39,873 nucleotides of DNA from JADKIH01 sp043747595 (GTDB lineage Bacteria; Bacteroidota; Bacteroidia; AKYH767-A; 2013-40CM-41-45): the NCBI GenBank assembly GCA_043747595.1, contig JAYTOX010000125.1, forward strand, positions 1 to 39,873, given 5' to 3'. Position 1 is the stretch's first letter; each line of letters starts with the position of its first letter. Shown in pieces: positions 17,137 through 25,273 of the stretch. A model generated the notes under the pieces. The model worked only from the letters and a program-made list of their open reading frames with translations. It made no database searches and was not told the DNA's origin. The translations under genes were made by a program, and so were the position numbers.

Positions 17137-18321
17137 TTACCAAGCGCGATAACGTGTATTTAAATCGAACAAACTTCTCATTACCGAATGTTCCTTTTCA
17201 CCAAATACCATTTTCCTTCTTTCATAAACTCTCGTTGCAACTTCAATTGCATCTTCCAACCGATATGTAGCAAATCCTTCAGAGCCTCCCCATGAAAACG
17301 ATGGAATAAATTTAGGCGGAAATCCATTGCCGAAAACATTAGCACTTACTCCTACTACGGTTCCGGTATTAAACATTGTATTAATACTGCATTTAGAATG
17401 ATCGCCCATTATTAATCCGCAAAACTGTAAGCCGGTATTGATATAATCGTCGTGTGCATAATTCCACACTTTAACTTTCGAGTAATTGTTCTTCAAATTT
17501 GAATTGTTGGTATCAGCTCCGAGATTACACCACTCTCCAAGTACTGAATTTCCAAGAAATCCATCATGTGCTTTATTGGAAAATCCAAACAATACTGAAT
17601 TACTTATTTCGCCGGAAACTTTACAATGCGGACCTACGGTTGTTGCGCCATAAATCTTAGCCCCCATTTTGACTTGCGAATGTTCACCTAGGCTAAATGG
17701 CCCCCTGATCATTGCACCTTCCATCACTTCCGAATCTTTTCCTATATAAATACAACCGCTCGAGGCATTTAATATTGCACATTCTACCTTCGCTCCTTCT
17801 TCAATAAATATTTTATCGGCATTCAATACACGATTTGTAGAACTGATAGGCTGCGATTTCCGGCCTTGAGTCAAGATTTCATAATCATCTGTTAGTGCTT
17901 TTTCATTTAATGAAAATACATCCCAAGCAAAAACCAAACGTTCTATCTTCGATGGCGTAGTTTTTACAATTCCTTTATCGAGTTGGTCAAATGAATCTAC
18001 TCTCTCTGAATTTGATGTACGAATTGCAATTACCAAACTTCCTTGAATCAAACACTCGCCAATTTTCAACGATTTTATTTCATTTACTATTTCAGCATTC
18101 GGAAGAATTGCACCATTCACATAAAAATTATCGTTTGTAAGCTGCGACGGAAATAACTCCTTTAAATAATCTACTGTTAAGAAAGATATTTTTTGCTTTG
18201 AGTAGTGTGCCCACTTTTCTGAAATCTTTAAAATACCAATTCGTATCTCTGAAACAGGACGTGTATGAGTTAATGGTAAAAGTGTTTTCCTTGTTTCATC
18301 GTCAAATAAAATAATGTTCAT
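17137..18321 (-). CDS. GlmU-related nucleotidyltransferase/acetyltransferase-like protein
   Basis: This 394-residue protein belongs to the Bacteroidota GlmU-related family. The N-terminal part (about 1-190) is a reduced sugar-nucleotidyltransferase domain starting MNIILFDDETRKTLLPLTHTRPVSE in family fashion. The C-terminal part (about 195-360) is a left-handed beta-helix of hexapeptide repeats, for example IRGPFSLGEHSQVKMGAKIYG and the NYAHDDYI region. By family it may activate or acetylate amino-sugar phosphates for UDP-GlcNAc supply, but the canonical GlmU pyrophosphorylase loop (LxAGxGTRM) is absent, so the first activity is doubtful. It is first in the unit with the membrane protein and the mutase, and L31 lies upstream behind a terminator. 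Confidence 0.8.
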   Translation of the reverse strand: MNIILFDDETRKTLLPLTHTRPVSEIRIGILKISEKWAHYSKQKISFLTVDYLKELFPSQLTNDNFYVNGAILPNAEIVNEIKSLKIGECLIQGSLVIAIRTSNSERVDSFDQLDKGIVKTTPSKIERLVFAWDVFSLNEKALTDDYEILTQGRKSQPISSTNRVLNADKIFIEEGAKVECAILNASSGCIYIGKDSEVMEGAMIRGPFSLGEHSQVKMGAKIYGATTVGPHCKVSGEISNSVLFGFSNKAHDGFLGNSVLGEWCNLGADTNNSNLKNNYSKVKVWNYAHDDYINTGLQFCGLIMGDHSKCSINTMFNTGTVVGVSANVFGNGFPPKFIPSFSWGGSEGFATYRLEDAIEVATRVYERRKMVFGEKEHSVMRSLFDLNTRYRAW

Positions 18322-18366
18322 CGTCTCTTTATTTAAGTCTTCAAAATTAAGATTTGTCGCTAAAAG

Positions 18367-18401
18367 AAAAAGGTCTCCTGTTAAAACAAGAGACCTTTTT
18401 T
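18367..18401 (-). terminator. Terminator of the L31 gene
   Basis: An 11-bp stem (AAAAAGGTCTC at 18367-18377 with GAGACCTTTTT at 18390-18400) encloses a loop that can pair further. On the minus strand the stem is followed by a T-rich run. It separates L31 from the GlmU-like gene and is symmetric enough to work both ways. Confidence 0.85.
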
Positions 18402-18425
18402 AAATAATTATTTATATAACAGCAA

Positions 18426-18686
18426 TTATTTAGCTGCTTGCTTCTTAGCGTAACGTGTATTGAATTTATCAACACGACCTGCAGTGTCAATTAGCTTCAT
18501 CTTACCAGTATAGAAAGGATGAGACATGTGGCTGATCTCCAACTTAATAAGCGGATACTCATTTCCATCAGTCCACTTAATTGTATCTTTCGTTTCAATA
18601 GTAGAACGAGTAAGGAATGCATAGTCGCAAGAGATATCTTTAAATATCACCGGACGATAGTTTTTTGGATGGATGTCTTTCTTCAT
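18426..18686 (-). CDS. rpmE2: 50S ribosomal protein L31, type B (zinc-independent)
   Basis: This 86-residue protein starts MKKDIHPKNYRPVIFKD and contains the type B L31 hallmarks SHPFYTGK and the segment GRVDKFNTRYAKK. The CxxC zinc ligands of type A L31 are missing, as expected for the C-minus form, which in other bacteria replaces the zinc form under zinc limitation. L31 bridges the ribosomal subunits. The gene stands alone, with a clear promoter upstream and a terminator downstream. Whether this genome also has a type A copy cannot be seen here. Confidence 0.95.
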   Translation of the reverse strand: MKKDIHPKNYRPVIFKDISCDYAFLTRSTIETKDTIKWTDGNEYPLIKLEISHMSHPFYTGKMKLIDTAGRVDKFNTRYAKKQAAK

Positions 18687-18706
18687 GACTTGTAAAATTG
18701 AGGGTG

Positions 18707-18737
18707 CAAAAATAGAGTTTTTTCTTGTTTATGCAAA
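18707..18737 (-). promoter_or_regulatory. Promoter of the L31 gene (Bacteroidota consensus)
   Basis: Read on the minus strand, TTTG (18737-18734), a 19-nt spacer and TATTTTTG (18714-18707) match the Bacteroidota promoter TTTG-N19-TAnnTTTG exactly. The ATG lies 21 nt below the -7 element, so the leader is short (around 14 nt). Confidence 0.8.
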
Positions 18738-19028
18738 TCTTTTCTGCATTTAATCGCCTATTTATTTACAAAAATAGAAAAATAAGGTTAATTATTACGA
18801 CTTTTCATTTTCCGACGCTAAGATCCAGGTAAATTTCCCATATTTCGCTGAATATTCTTGACATTCTGCCATTCAGACTATATCTTGATCGTCCAATAAA
18901 TTAGGTCTGTCTTTTAGTTTCAGAAATTAGCTCCACTTTTATCTGTACTTCAACGTCAAGAACAATCAACTCAAAAAATTTATAACTAACAATAGAATCC
19001 GAAACATTCAAAGAAGATCGAATTACGT
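18738..19028. other. Intergenic region upstream of the DUF349 gene
   Basis: This AT-rich space between divergent genes holds no open frame of note. A TTGACA at about 18856-18861 is probably chance, because the main sigma factor of this phylum does not use that box. I see no RNA structure or convincing promoter for the DUF349 gene, although its leader must lie here. Confidence 0.4.
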
Positions 19029-20750
19029 ATGAAAGAAGAATTGATCCTGAAGCTTGAAGAGCTTCAAAAGGAAGATGTATCCGACGAGATTATTACGCGA
19101 GCAGATGAAATTAAGAACGAATATCTTAAAGCCTGCGATTTACTTTATCATGAGCAACTTCAAAAGTTTTTAGATGAAGGTGGACTGAGTGATGATTTTG
19201 AACCCAGAAAAGATCCGCTCGACACGCGCTTCAATGAATTGCTTGTTATTTTTTCTGATAGAGAATCGAAATTTAAAAAAGTTCTTCAAAGTGAAGTAAA
19301 AGATAGAATTAAAGCGAAAGAGGAAGTGATTGCTGCAATGGAAAAATTAATTGCAGAAGAATCTAATATCGGTAAAGCTTTTAAAGCATTCAAAGAACTT
19401 CAAACAAAATGGAATGAAATAGGAAATGTTCCTTCCAAAGAATACAAGAATCTTCAAAGCATTTACCATCGGCATTCGCACAACTTCTATTATAATATGA
19501 AGTTGAGTAAAGATTTGAGAGAACTCGATTTCAAAAGAAATCTCGAACAACGCACTCAATTGCTTACTAAAATTGAATCGTTGTTACAGATGGAAAATAT
19601 TCGTGGAATAGAACGAATGATTACGCTTTATAGAATGGAATGGACAGAACTAGGTCCTACTCCGCCGGAAACAATAGAGCCGCTACGTACCAAATACCGC
19701 GAATTAATTGGCCAAGTATTTCAAAAGGCGCGGGCTTTTTATCAAGAGCGTCAGAAGGATGAAGAAGTTCATCTTGAAGCAAAAAAGAAATTACTCGAAC
19801 GTGCCAAGGCTATATCAGATGAAACATTTGACAATCCCAAGCAATGGCAAACAATGACCGATACGCTCAATAGTATTCTTGAAGAATGGAAGACTATCGG
19901 TTTTGGGCCTCGTAAAGAAAATGAAAAAGTTTGGGAAGATTTTAGAGCTGCTCTCAATGTTTTTTATACCAAGAAAAGAGATTTTTATGGCGAAATAAAA
20001 AAAGTAAACAAAGAAGCTCGTGAGAAAAAAATAGCCATTATCGAAAAGGCTGAAAAAGTATCAGCTGAATCGCACGAACATTTTGAAGAGCCTACAAAGA
20101 TGATCATCCAACTTCAAAACGATTGGAAAACTGCCGGTCACATTGAACAATGGGAAGAAAATAAACTGTGGAAAAGGTTTAGAGAAGCGTGCGATAAATT
20201 TTTTGTTGCTAAGCGTGAAAAATTTAGTGAACGCGATGGTGAGCAGATTAAAAATCTTGAACTCAAAAACGAATTAGTTAAAAAAGTTGAAGCATTTATT
20301 CCAAGCGGAAAAACGGAAGAAGATTTAAAAACACTCCGTGAATTTTCTGACGAATGGAAAACGATACAACATGTTCCTTTCAAAGAGAAACAAAAAATTT
20401 GGGAAAAATTTAAAAATGCATTGGATTCTAAATTCGATCAGTTGAAACTTGAAAACAATCAACGTCACCTTTTAAAATTCAGAAATAGTGTTGATTCACT
20501 TTCTAGTAGTGAAGATTCCGGAAATCTATTAAGAAAAGAACAAAATCATATTAAAGATAAGATTGCTAAACTTCAGCAAACGATTAATCAATATGAGAAT
20601 AATCTAGGTTTTTTCAGAAACTCCAAAAATATGGGCGGACTTCTTACTGAGGTAGAAAGTAATCTAGCGCATGCGAAAGAAGAAATGGACTTACTGAAGA
20701 AAAAACTGAAAATGTTTTCAGAAACTAAAACCGAACCTACGGCTAAGTGA
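19029..20750 (+). CDS. DUF349 repeat protein
   Basis: The 573-residue, highly charged, mostly helical protein has five DUF349-type repeats. Each carries a W-x(2)-(I/L/A)G-like core followed by a lysine/tryptophan/phenylalanine-rich helix: WNEIG, WTELG, WKTIG, WKTAG and WKTIQ. A final coiled coil spans about 500-560. There is no signal peptide or membrane segment. DUF349 proteins are widespread but uncharacterised; the repeats resemble helical bundles that bind partners. The TGA stop lies inside the left arm of a 27-bp inverted repeat (20747-20773), so repeat expansion has reached the very end of the coding sequence. Confidence 0.85.
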   Translation: MKEELILKLEELQKEDVSDEIITRADEIKNEYLKACDLLYHEQLQKFLDEGGLSDDFEPRKDPLDTRFNELLVIFSDRESKFKKVLQSEVKDRIKAKEEVIAAMEKLIAEESNIGKAFKAFKELQTKWNEIGNVPSKEYKNLQSIYHRHSHNFYYNMKLSKDLRELDFKRNLEQRTQLLTKIESLLQMENIRGIERMITLYRMEWTELGPTPPETIEPLRTKYRELIGQVFQKARAFYQERQKDEEVHLEAKKKLLERAKAISDETFDNPKQWQTMTDTLNSILEEWKTIGFGPRKENEKVWEDFRAALNVFYTKKRDFYGEIKKVNKEAREKKIAIIEKAEKVSAESHEHFEEPTKMIIQLQNDWKTAGHIEQWEENKLWKRFREACDKFFVAKREKFSERDGEQIKNLELKNELVKKVEAFIPSGKTEEDLKTLREFSDEWKTIQHVPFKEKQKIWEKFKNALDSKFDQLKLENNQRHLLKFRNSVDSLSSSEDSGNLLRKEQNHIKDKIAKLQQTINQYENNLGFFRNSKNMGGLLTEVESNLAHAKEEMDLLKKKLKMFSETKTEPTAK

Positions 20751-20871
20751 GTAGTGAGTAGTAATTGGTGAGTGAAAAGTAAGAAGTAAGAAGTAAGAAG
20801 TAAGAAGTAAGAAGTAAGAAGTAAGAAGTATGTCAGGGGGGGGGACTCACCAATTACCACTCACCACTCAC
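20747..20871. repeat. Heptamer-based inverted repeat with internal tandem array and G9 tract
   Basis: Two 27-nt arms, 20747-20773 and 20845-20871, are reverse complements with 25 of 27 matches. Between them lies a tandem array of AGTAAGA, seven full copies plus four bases (20778-20830), and then nine G in a row (20836-20844). The arms themselves are built of heptamers (GTGAGTA on the left, ACTCACC on the right), so the whole block keeps a 7-nt phase. The left arm overlaps the stop codon of the DUF349 gene. It could fold into a large hairpin and may serve as that gene's 3' end. Confidence 0.85.
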
Positions 20872-20936
20872 TAAAGAGAATGCCGTTCGGAATTAAATGT
20901 TGATCATTAAAAAAAGTACTTTCGCCTCACTGAACA

Positions 20937-21139
20937 GTCGAGTAGGAAAAAGCATTTCAGCCTAATCCTCTCACAGAACCGTACGTGGGGATATCCCTTC
21001 ATACGGCTCTTGTTATTCAATCTACTTCCAATAGGCAAATAAATTCGGGCTAACTTTTCGTATGTTATGCAACATTTCAAAAGATTTCTTTACCGAGTTG
21101 AGTTTATACTTATTCATAATATAACTGCCGAGCCTATTA
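20937..21139 (-). mobile_element. Group II intron 3' remnant (maturase C-terminus, domains V and VI)
   Basis: On the minus strand, 21009 down to 20976 is a 34-nt domain V. It begins GAGCCGTATG and ends ACGTACGGTTC, with the AGC catalytic triad and an intact 8-bp lower stem. The upper stem has mismatches, suggesting decay. Domain VI follows and ends CCTACTCGAC near 20937, the expected 3' splice region. Upstream, an open frame (about 21139 to the TAG at 21024-21022) encodes the last 39 residues of an intron reverse transcriptase/maturase, with the typical SPNLFAYWK ending, 12 nt before domain V. The rest of the intron is missing. Confidence 0.8.
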
Positions 21140-21292
21140 TCAGAAAGCAATAATTAAATGTGCTTGTATTCGATGTTTAAGTCGGTGATAGATGGGTCGT
21201 ATTTTAAAATCGGTCTTAGAAATTCGGAATGCTTTTTCAATATGCCAAAGTTGCTTGTAATGATTTATAATTTCCTCCTCATTCAGATTTGC
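21140..21292 (-). pseudogene. IS4/IS1634-like transposase C-terminal fragment
   Basis: About 50 codons encode the C-terminal catalytic region of a DDE transposase. HYKQLWHIEKAFRISK contains the IS4-superfamily signature in its Y-x2-L-x3-E-x6-K form, including the catalytic glutamate. It is followed by KIRPIYHRLKHRIQAH, the usual conserved block. A TGA at 21142-21140 ends the frame just after IIAF, where the coding sequence would normally continue. The frame then abuts the group II intron remnant. No terminal inverted repeats or N-terminal coding sequence are visible, so this is a dead relic. Confidence 0.8.
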
Positions 21293-21320
21293 GTGAATTG
21301 AGCAATCTCGAAATGCCTTT

Positions 21321-21404
21321 CTTACTTCTTATTTCTTACTTCTTAATCCATTTTTCTTATTTCTTACTTCTTTTTTACTCACCAATCACTACTCACCAAT
21401 CACT
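21321..21404. repeat. Second heptamer repeat block (CTTACTT and ACTCACCAATCACT units)
   Basis: Imperfect CTTACTT/CTTATTT heptamers run from 21321 to about 21370. They are the reverse complement of the AGTAAGA array at 20778-20830. A perfect two-copy tandem of the 14-mer ACTCACCAATCACT follows at 21377-21404, closely matching the right arm of the first block. The two blocks flank the intron and transposase remnants. Confidence 0.75.
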
Positions 21405-21442
21405 AAAATAAAAATGCCCGTACTATAGGGAATACGGGCATT
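21405..21442 (-). terminator. Terminator of the PKD-repeat gene
   Basis: A perfect 10-bp stem (AATGCCCGTA at 21413-21422 with TACGGGCATT at 21433-21442) is followed on the minus strand by a T-rich run (21412-21405). It lies 24 nt past the stop codon of the gene ending at 21467. Confidence 0.9.
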
Positions 21443-21466
21443 GGAGTTAGGGAGAAAAATTTGAAG

Positions 21467-23569
21467 TTATTTTTGGAGTATCACTTTCTTTGTAATTTGA
21501 TTGCCACCTATTGACATTTTTAATAAATAAAATCCTTGTGACAAGTCACTCGTATTTATTACTTGGTGATTAAATCCGCTTTGCACTTGATCAGCAGAAA
21601 CCACCTTCACTACATTTCCTGCTAAGCCGACTAATTCAATTTGAATATTTGTTGTTTTGCTCAATGTAAATTCAATAGTCAAATTTGAATTAAACGGATT
21701 CGGATAGGTCGTCATCATGAGAGACGTATTAAAATCGTCAGCCACATTGTTACTTAAACGATAAACGACAACGGTATCACAGAAACATAATGTGTCGGTT
21801 CCTATCACTTCACATACGCACACATAATAAGTGCCTGGACTTGCATAAGTGTAGTTGATAGTTGCTGATGTTCCGACTGCTGAATTTCCATCCCCAAAAT
21901 CAATCATTACCACTGATGGTACTCCACAAGGTGAATAAACTGTAAATGTCATTGGTACTCCTATCACATTTGCTGAATCAGGTTGTGCATAGAAAACAGG
22001 ATCGCATGCATTCGCTGCAGAAATAGAACGACAGAATACATCGCTACAACCGGAAGTTGTATCCGTAATCGTAAGACAAACCGTAAACGGTCCGGCCTGA
22101 TTATAAGTATGTACTGGATTCATTTGATTGCTGGCAGTGCCATCTCCAAAACTCCAACTATAGCTAGAAGTAGCTGTTGAATAATTTGTGAATGAAAATT
22201 GTGTTCCGGTAGAATCAACTGTGAAAGAATATAAAGCTGCACATGTTGTATTTGCTCCTATTGAAATTGCATTACAAGTTGACGAAGTACAAGAAGAATC
22301 TTGAATGGATAAACATACTGCATAAACACCAATTGCATTGTATAAATGTGTAACAACCGGCGAACCAAATTGAGTTAAAGTACTTCCATCTCCGAATGTC
22401 CATGTATAAACAGCTGAAGGACTAATATAATTAGGATAGAAAACAGCAACAACGCCTGAAATTTGAGAAACAAAATTTGCATTACACGTAAGAGGCTGAG
22501 GACTGTAAACTGAATCGCATGATGTGCTATAGCATCCTGAAGCCGAGACTACAGTTAAACAAACATAGTAATACCCAGAAACAGCGTAATGATGACTTGG
22601 ATTATAAGCAAATGCCGAATCACCATCGCCGAAATTCCAAAAGTAACTTACTATTGAATCTTGTGTCGTAGACTGATCATAAAAGTCGATGTTATTTGTA
22701 CCCGGATTAGACGAACTAGTAAATGCTGCCATACATGGATTACCATTCCCTACATAAACTAAATGACAAATGGTACTTGTGCATCCATTAGAAGATGAAA
22801 TAGTCAAACATGCGGTATAAGTACCTGGTCCGAGGTATGTATGTGCAGGATTCACTTGTGTAGAAATTGTTGAGTCGCCGAAATCCCAAAAATAACCGGT
22901 AATAACAGAACCGGTAGATGTAGACGCATCTGTAAAATTAACTATAGTACTTCCGGGAATAGGATTCGATGAAAAGTTTGCTGAGCAATTGGTATTGTTT
23001 GTTACTTGAACAGAAGAACAAAAAGTATTTCCACACCCAGATGATGTATTCATAGTTAAACATACTGAGTATGTACCGGCATTTGCGTAAACATGTTGAG
23101 GATTCAATTGTGAACTAGACGAACCATCGCCAAAATTCCAAGAATATGTAATCGAACTATCGGAACTTACACTTAGGTTAGTAAATGAAATTCCTGACGG
23201 TGTAGAGGCATAAGTAAAACTAGCCGCACAATTACCGGGAGTATATTGTGTGGGCAAAGAATCACAATACGTAACTGTACATCCATTCGAAAAAGTTGCC
23301 AGTAAACAAACTTCCACCCAACCATTAAAATTGTAAGTATGAACCGGAGTTCCAATAGTTGAACTCGTTCCGTCGTTAAAATCCCACTGATAGGTAACAG
23401 GTACAACTCCATTCACAGCAGGAAAAAACTGAATAGTTGTTCCAACACTATCGTAGGTGTAAGTATAAGATGCTGCACATTGAGCATCACTTCTACTCGA
23501 CACTAACATCATACAAAAGATAGCAATCAGTGCTACTTTCGATTTAAAATTTGTGTAAAAAGATTTCAT
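21467..23569 (-). CDS. Secreted protein with seven PKD repeats and a T9SS type A sorting domain
   Basis: The 700-residue protein has a signal peptide (about 1-29, likely cleaved after SDA). Seven PKD-like beta-sandwich repeats of about 80-85 residues follow, each with a WxFGDG-type core and an HxY...CLT strand (the first reads WDFNDG). The C-terminal 80 residues are a Por-type sorting domain (YPNPFNSNLTI ... GFYLLKM ... KKVILQK), which directs export through the type IX system and anchoring to the surface. Repeats one to six carry a conserved GC-x(2-3)-xxC pair near the end, suggesting one disulfide per repeat. PKD repeats mediate adhesion or space out other domains, and there is no catalytic domain. 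It is flanked by a consensus promoter and a terminator, so it is monocistronic. Confidence 0.9.
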   Translation of the reverse strand: MKSFYTNFKSKVALIAIFCMMLVSSRSDAQCAASYTYTYDSVGTTIQFFPAVNGVVPVTYQWDFNDGTSSTIGTPVHTYNFNGWVEVCLLATFSNGCTVTYCDSLPTQYTPGNCAASFTYASTPSGISFTNLSVSSDSSITYSWNFGDGSSSSQLNPQHVYANAGTYSVCLTMNTSSGCGNTFCSSVQVTNNTNCSANFSSNPIPGSTIVNFTDASTSTGSVITGYFWDFGDSTISTQVNPAHTYLGPGTYTACLTISSSNGCTSTICHLVYVGNGNPCMAAFTSSSNPGTNNIDFYDQSTTQDSIVSYFWNFGDGDSAFAYNPSHHYAVSGYYYVCLTVVSASGCYSTSCDSVYSPQPLTCNANFVSQISGVVAVFYPNYISPSAVYTWTFGDGSTLTQFGSPVVTHLYNAIGVYAVCLSIQDSSCTSSTCNAISIGANTTCAALYSFTVDSTGTQFSFTNYSTATSSYSWSFGDGTASNQMNPVHTYNQAGPFTVCLTITDTTSGCSDVFCRSISAANACDPVFYAQPDSANVIGVPMTFTVYSPCGVPSVVMIDFGDGNSAVGTSATINYTYASPGTYYVCVCEVIGTDTLCFCDTVVVYRLSNNVADDFNTSLMMTTYPNPFNSNLTIEFTLSKTTNIQIELVGLAGNVVKVVSADQVQSGFNHQVINTSDLSQGFYLLKMSIGGNQITKKVILQK

Positions 23570-23622
23570 GGTTTTTATTTTAGATTAGGGTTAGATTTAA
23601 TACTTCTTTTCAATTTATGATA

Positions 23623-23652
23623 CAAATATATACATCATAGAAAACCGCCAAA
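23623..23652 (-). promoter_or_regulatory. Promoter of the PKD-repeat gene
   Basis: On the minus strand, TTTG (23652-23649), an 18-nt spacer and TATATTTG (23630-23623) fit the Bacteroidota promoter consensus. The -7 element lies 53 nt before the ATG at 23569. Confidence 0.75.
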
Positions 23653-23801
23653 CGGTATTTTCTATTATTCTTACTCATTTAACAATCTATTACTTGGTAA
23701 AAACGTCATTTTTATCGATAAATTAAACCAATTTCCTCAGAATCCCACCCTTTATTCAACAAATAAAATATTGCATTTTTTCATTCGTTTGATTCTAAAA
23801 T

Positions 23802-23809
23802 TATCTTTG
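23802..23809 (+). promoter_or_regulatory. Putative -7 element directly before the lipoprotein gene
   Basis: TATCTTTG is a perfect TAnnTTTG match but ends only 4 nt before the ATG at 23814. Transcription would start at or next to the start codon, giving a leaderless message. No TTTG at the usual spacing is seen upstream. Confidence 0.5.
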
Positions 23810-23813
23810 TGCC

Positions 23814-25268
23814 ATGTTTAAAAACAACGTCTTCATTTCACTTTTCCTTTTAGCCATTCTCTCGTTCTCCTACTCTTGTAAAAAAGATGATTACGATACA
23901 AGTGGCAATGTTAAACTTGCATTTTCACAAGACACAGTTCTTTTCGATACGGTGTTTACAAGTATGGGCAGCTCCACACAACTTTTTACCGTGTATAACA
24001 ATCAAAGCAAAGCGATAAATATTTCCAATATAAGAGTTGCAGGAGGAAGTAGCTCCAACTTTCGATTGAACGTAGATGGAATAGCAGGTAAATCGATCGA
24101 CAATGTAGAGATTGGAGCAAACGACAGTCTCTTTATTTTTGCCGAAGTAACAGTTGATCCTAACAATCTTAACTCACCGCTAGTAATTACCGATTCTATA
24201 TTATTCACAACGAATGGAAATCTTCAATATGTTAATCTCGTAGCATGGGGACAAGACGCCTATTTTCATCGCGCCGGACCTAACGATCCTGATTTTCCAT
24301 ACTTCGCCATTTCCGGAAATGCTATTTGGAATAACGACAAACCACATGTCGTTTATGGCTATGGAATTGTCGATTCGCTTTCTTCTCTTACTATCAATGC
24401 CGGTACATTAGTTTGTATGCATCCAGGCTCTGCTTTGATCGTTTACAATTGTGCATCGCTTCACATCAATGGAACTCCAACTAGTTTGGTTACCATTCAA
24501 GGCGACCGTCTGGGGCAAACGTACAATGATATTCCTGGTCAGTGGGATCGAATATGGCTATATCCGGGATCAAAAAATTCAACAATTAAAAATGCCATAA
24601 TTAAAAATGGGAACATAGGCTTGCAAGTAGATACTGTAGCTGGGCCAAACGACTCAACGTTATACATGGAAAACACCATCGTCAAAACGATGACGCTTCA
24701 TTCTTTGTTGCTGAGAGGAAGTACCGTTAGCGCTTACAATTGTGTCTTTGCAAATACAGGATCAAATACCGTAAATATTCTTTATGGAGGCCAATACAAA
24801 TTTTATCATTGCACGATGGCTAATTTTTGGCAGAACGGAACTCGTCAAGATCCCATTTTATTTATGAATAACTATTATAACAATGCTTCAAGAATTCTTA
24901 ATGCATACTTTGGAAATTGTTTGCTCTATGGCAACAACGATCAAGAAATAGGTCTTGACTCTTTTCCTCAAAGCAATAAATTTAATTTCATCTTTGATCA
25001 TGCTATGCTTAAAGTTGAAAATGTTTTCTCTACCTCTACTCCATTCCACTACAACACTATTGTACGTTCAACATTAAATAGCAACAGTCCGGGTTTCAAA
25101 GATATTCTCAACAATATTTTTAAACTTGATTCGGTAAACAGCTCCGCATTAGATAAAGGCGACTTGAATGTTCTCACTGCTTTCCCATCAGTTTTAAACA
25201 CCGATATCGAGGGTGTGTCGCGCCCACAACGAACATTTCCTGATTTAGGTGCCTACGAACGTCAATAA
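23814..25268 (+). CDS. Surface lipoprotein with right-handed beta-helix region
   Basis: This 484-residue lipoprotein has a type II signal peptide with the lipid-accepting cysteine at residue 22 (SFSYSCKKDD). Residues about 35-150 form an immunoglobulin-like domain (DTVLFDTVFTSMGSSTQLFTVYN). From about 165 to 450 short repeated strands such as NAIIKNGNIGLQV and MENTIVKTMTLHSLLL read like a parallel beta-helix, ending with the family-typical DIEGVSRPQ...PDLGAYE motif also seen in choice-of-anchor and pectate-lyase-fold proteins. It is a conserved but uncharacterised Bacteroidota lipoprotein; polysaccharide binding is a guess from the fold. The WbqC-like gene starts 5 nt downstream. Confidence 0.8.
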   Translation: MFKNNVFISLFLLAILSFSYSCKKDDYDTSGNVKLAFSQDTVLFDTVFTSMGSSTQLFTVYNNQSKAINISNIRVAGGSSSNFRLNVDGIAGKSIDNVEIGANDSLFIFAEVTVDPNNLNSPLVITDSILFTTNGNLQYVNLVAWGQDAYFHRAGPNDPDFPYFAISGNAIWNNDKPHVVYGYGIVDSLSSLTINAGTLVCMHPGSALIVYNCASLHINGTPTSLVTIQGDRLGQTYNDIPGQWDRIWLYPGSKNSTIKNAIIKNGNIGLQVDTVAGPNDSTLYMENTIVKTMTLHSLLLRGSTVSAYNCVFANTGSNTVNILYGGQYKFYHCTMANFWQNGTRQDPILFMNNYYNNASRILNAYFGNCLLYGNNDQEIGLDSFPQSNKFNFIFDHAMLKVENVFSTSTPFHYNTIVRSTLNSNSPGFKDILNNIFKLDSVNSSALDKGDLNVLTAFPSVLNTDIEGVSRPQRTFPDLGAYERQ

Positions 25269-25273
25269 TTGGT

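Noticed and set aside
18856..18861. TTGACA box as a promoter for the DUF349 gene
   Set aside because: The E. coli-type -35 box is not used by the main sigma factor of this phylum, and no matching -10 or TAnnTTTG element sits at the right distance.
20778..20830. Possible CRISPR array
   Set aside because: The units are 7 nt and directly adjacent, with no spacers and no cas genes.
20588..20860. A 90-codon minus-strand frame rich in FLLLTSY repeats
   Set aside because: Its sequence is the translation of the AGTAAGA tandem array plus the antisense of the DUF349 gene end; it is a repeat artefact.
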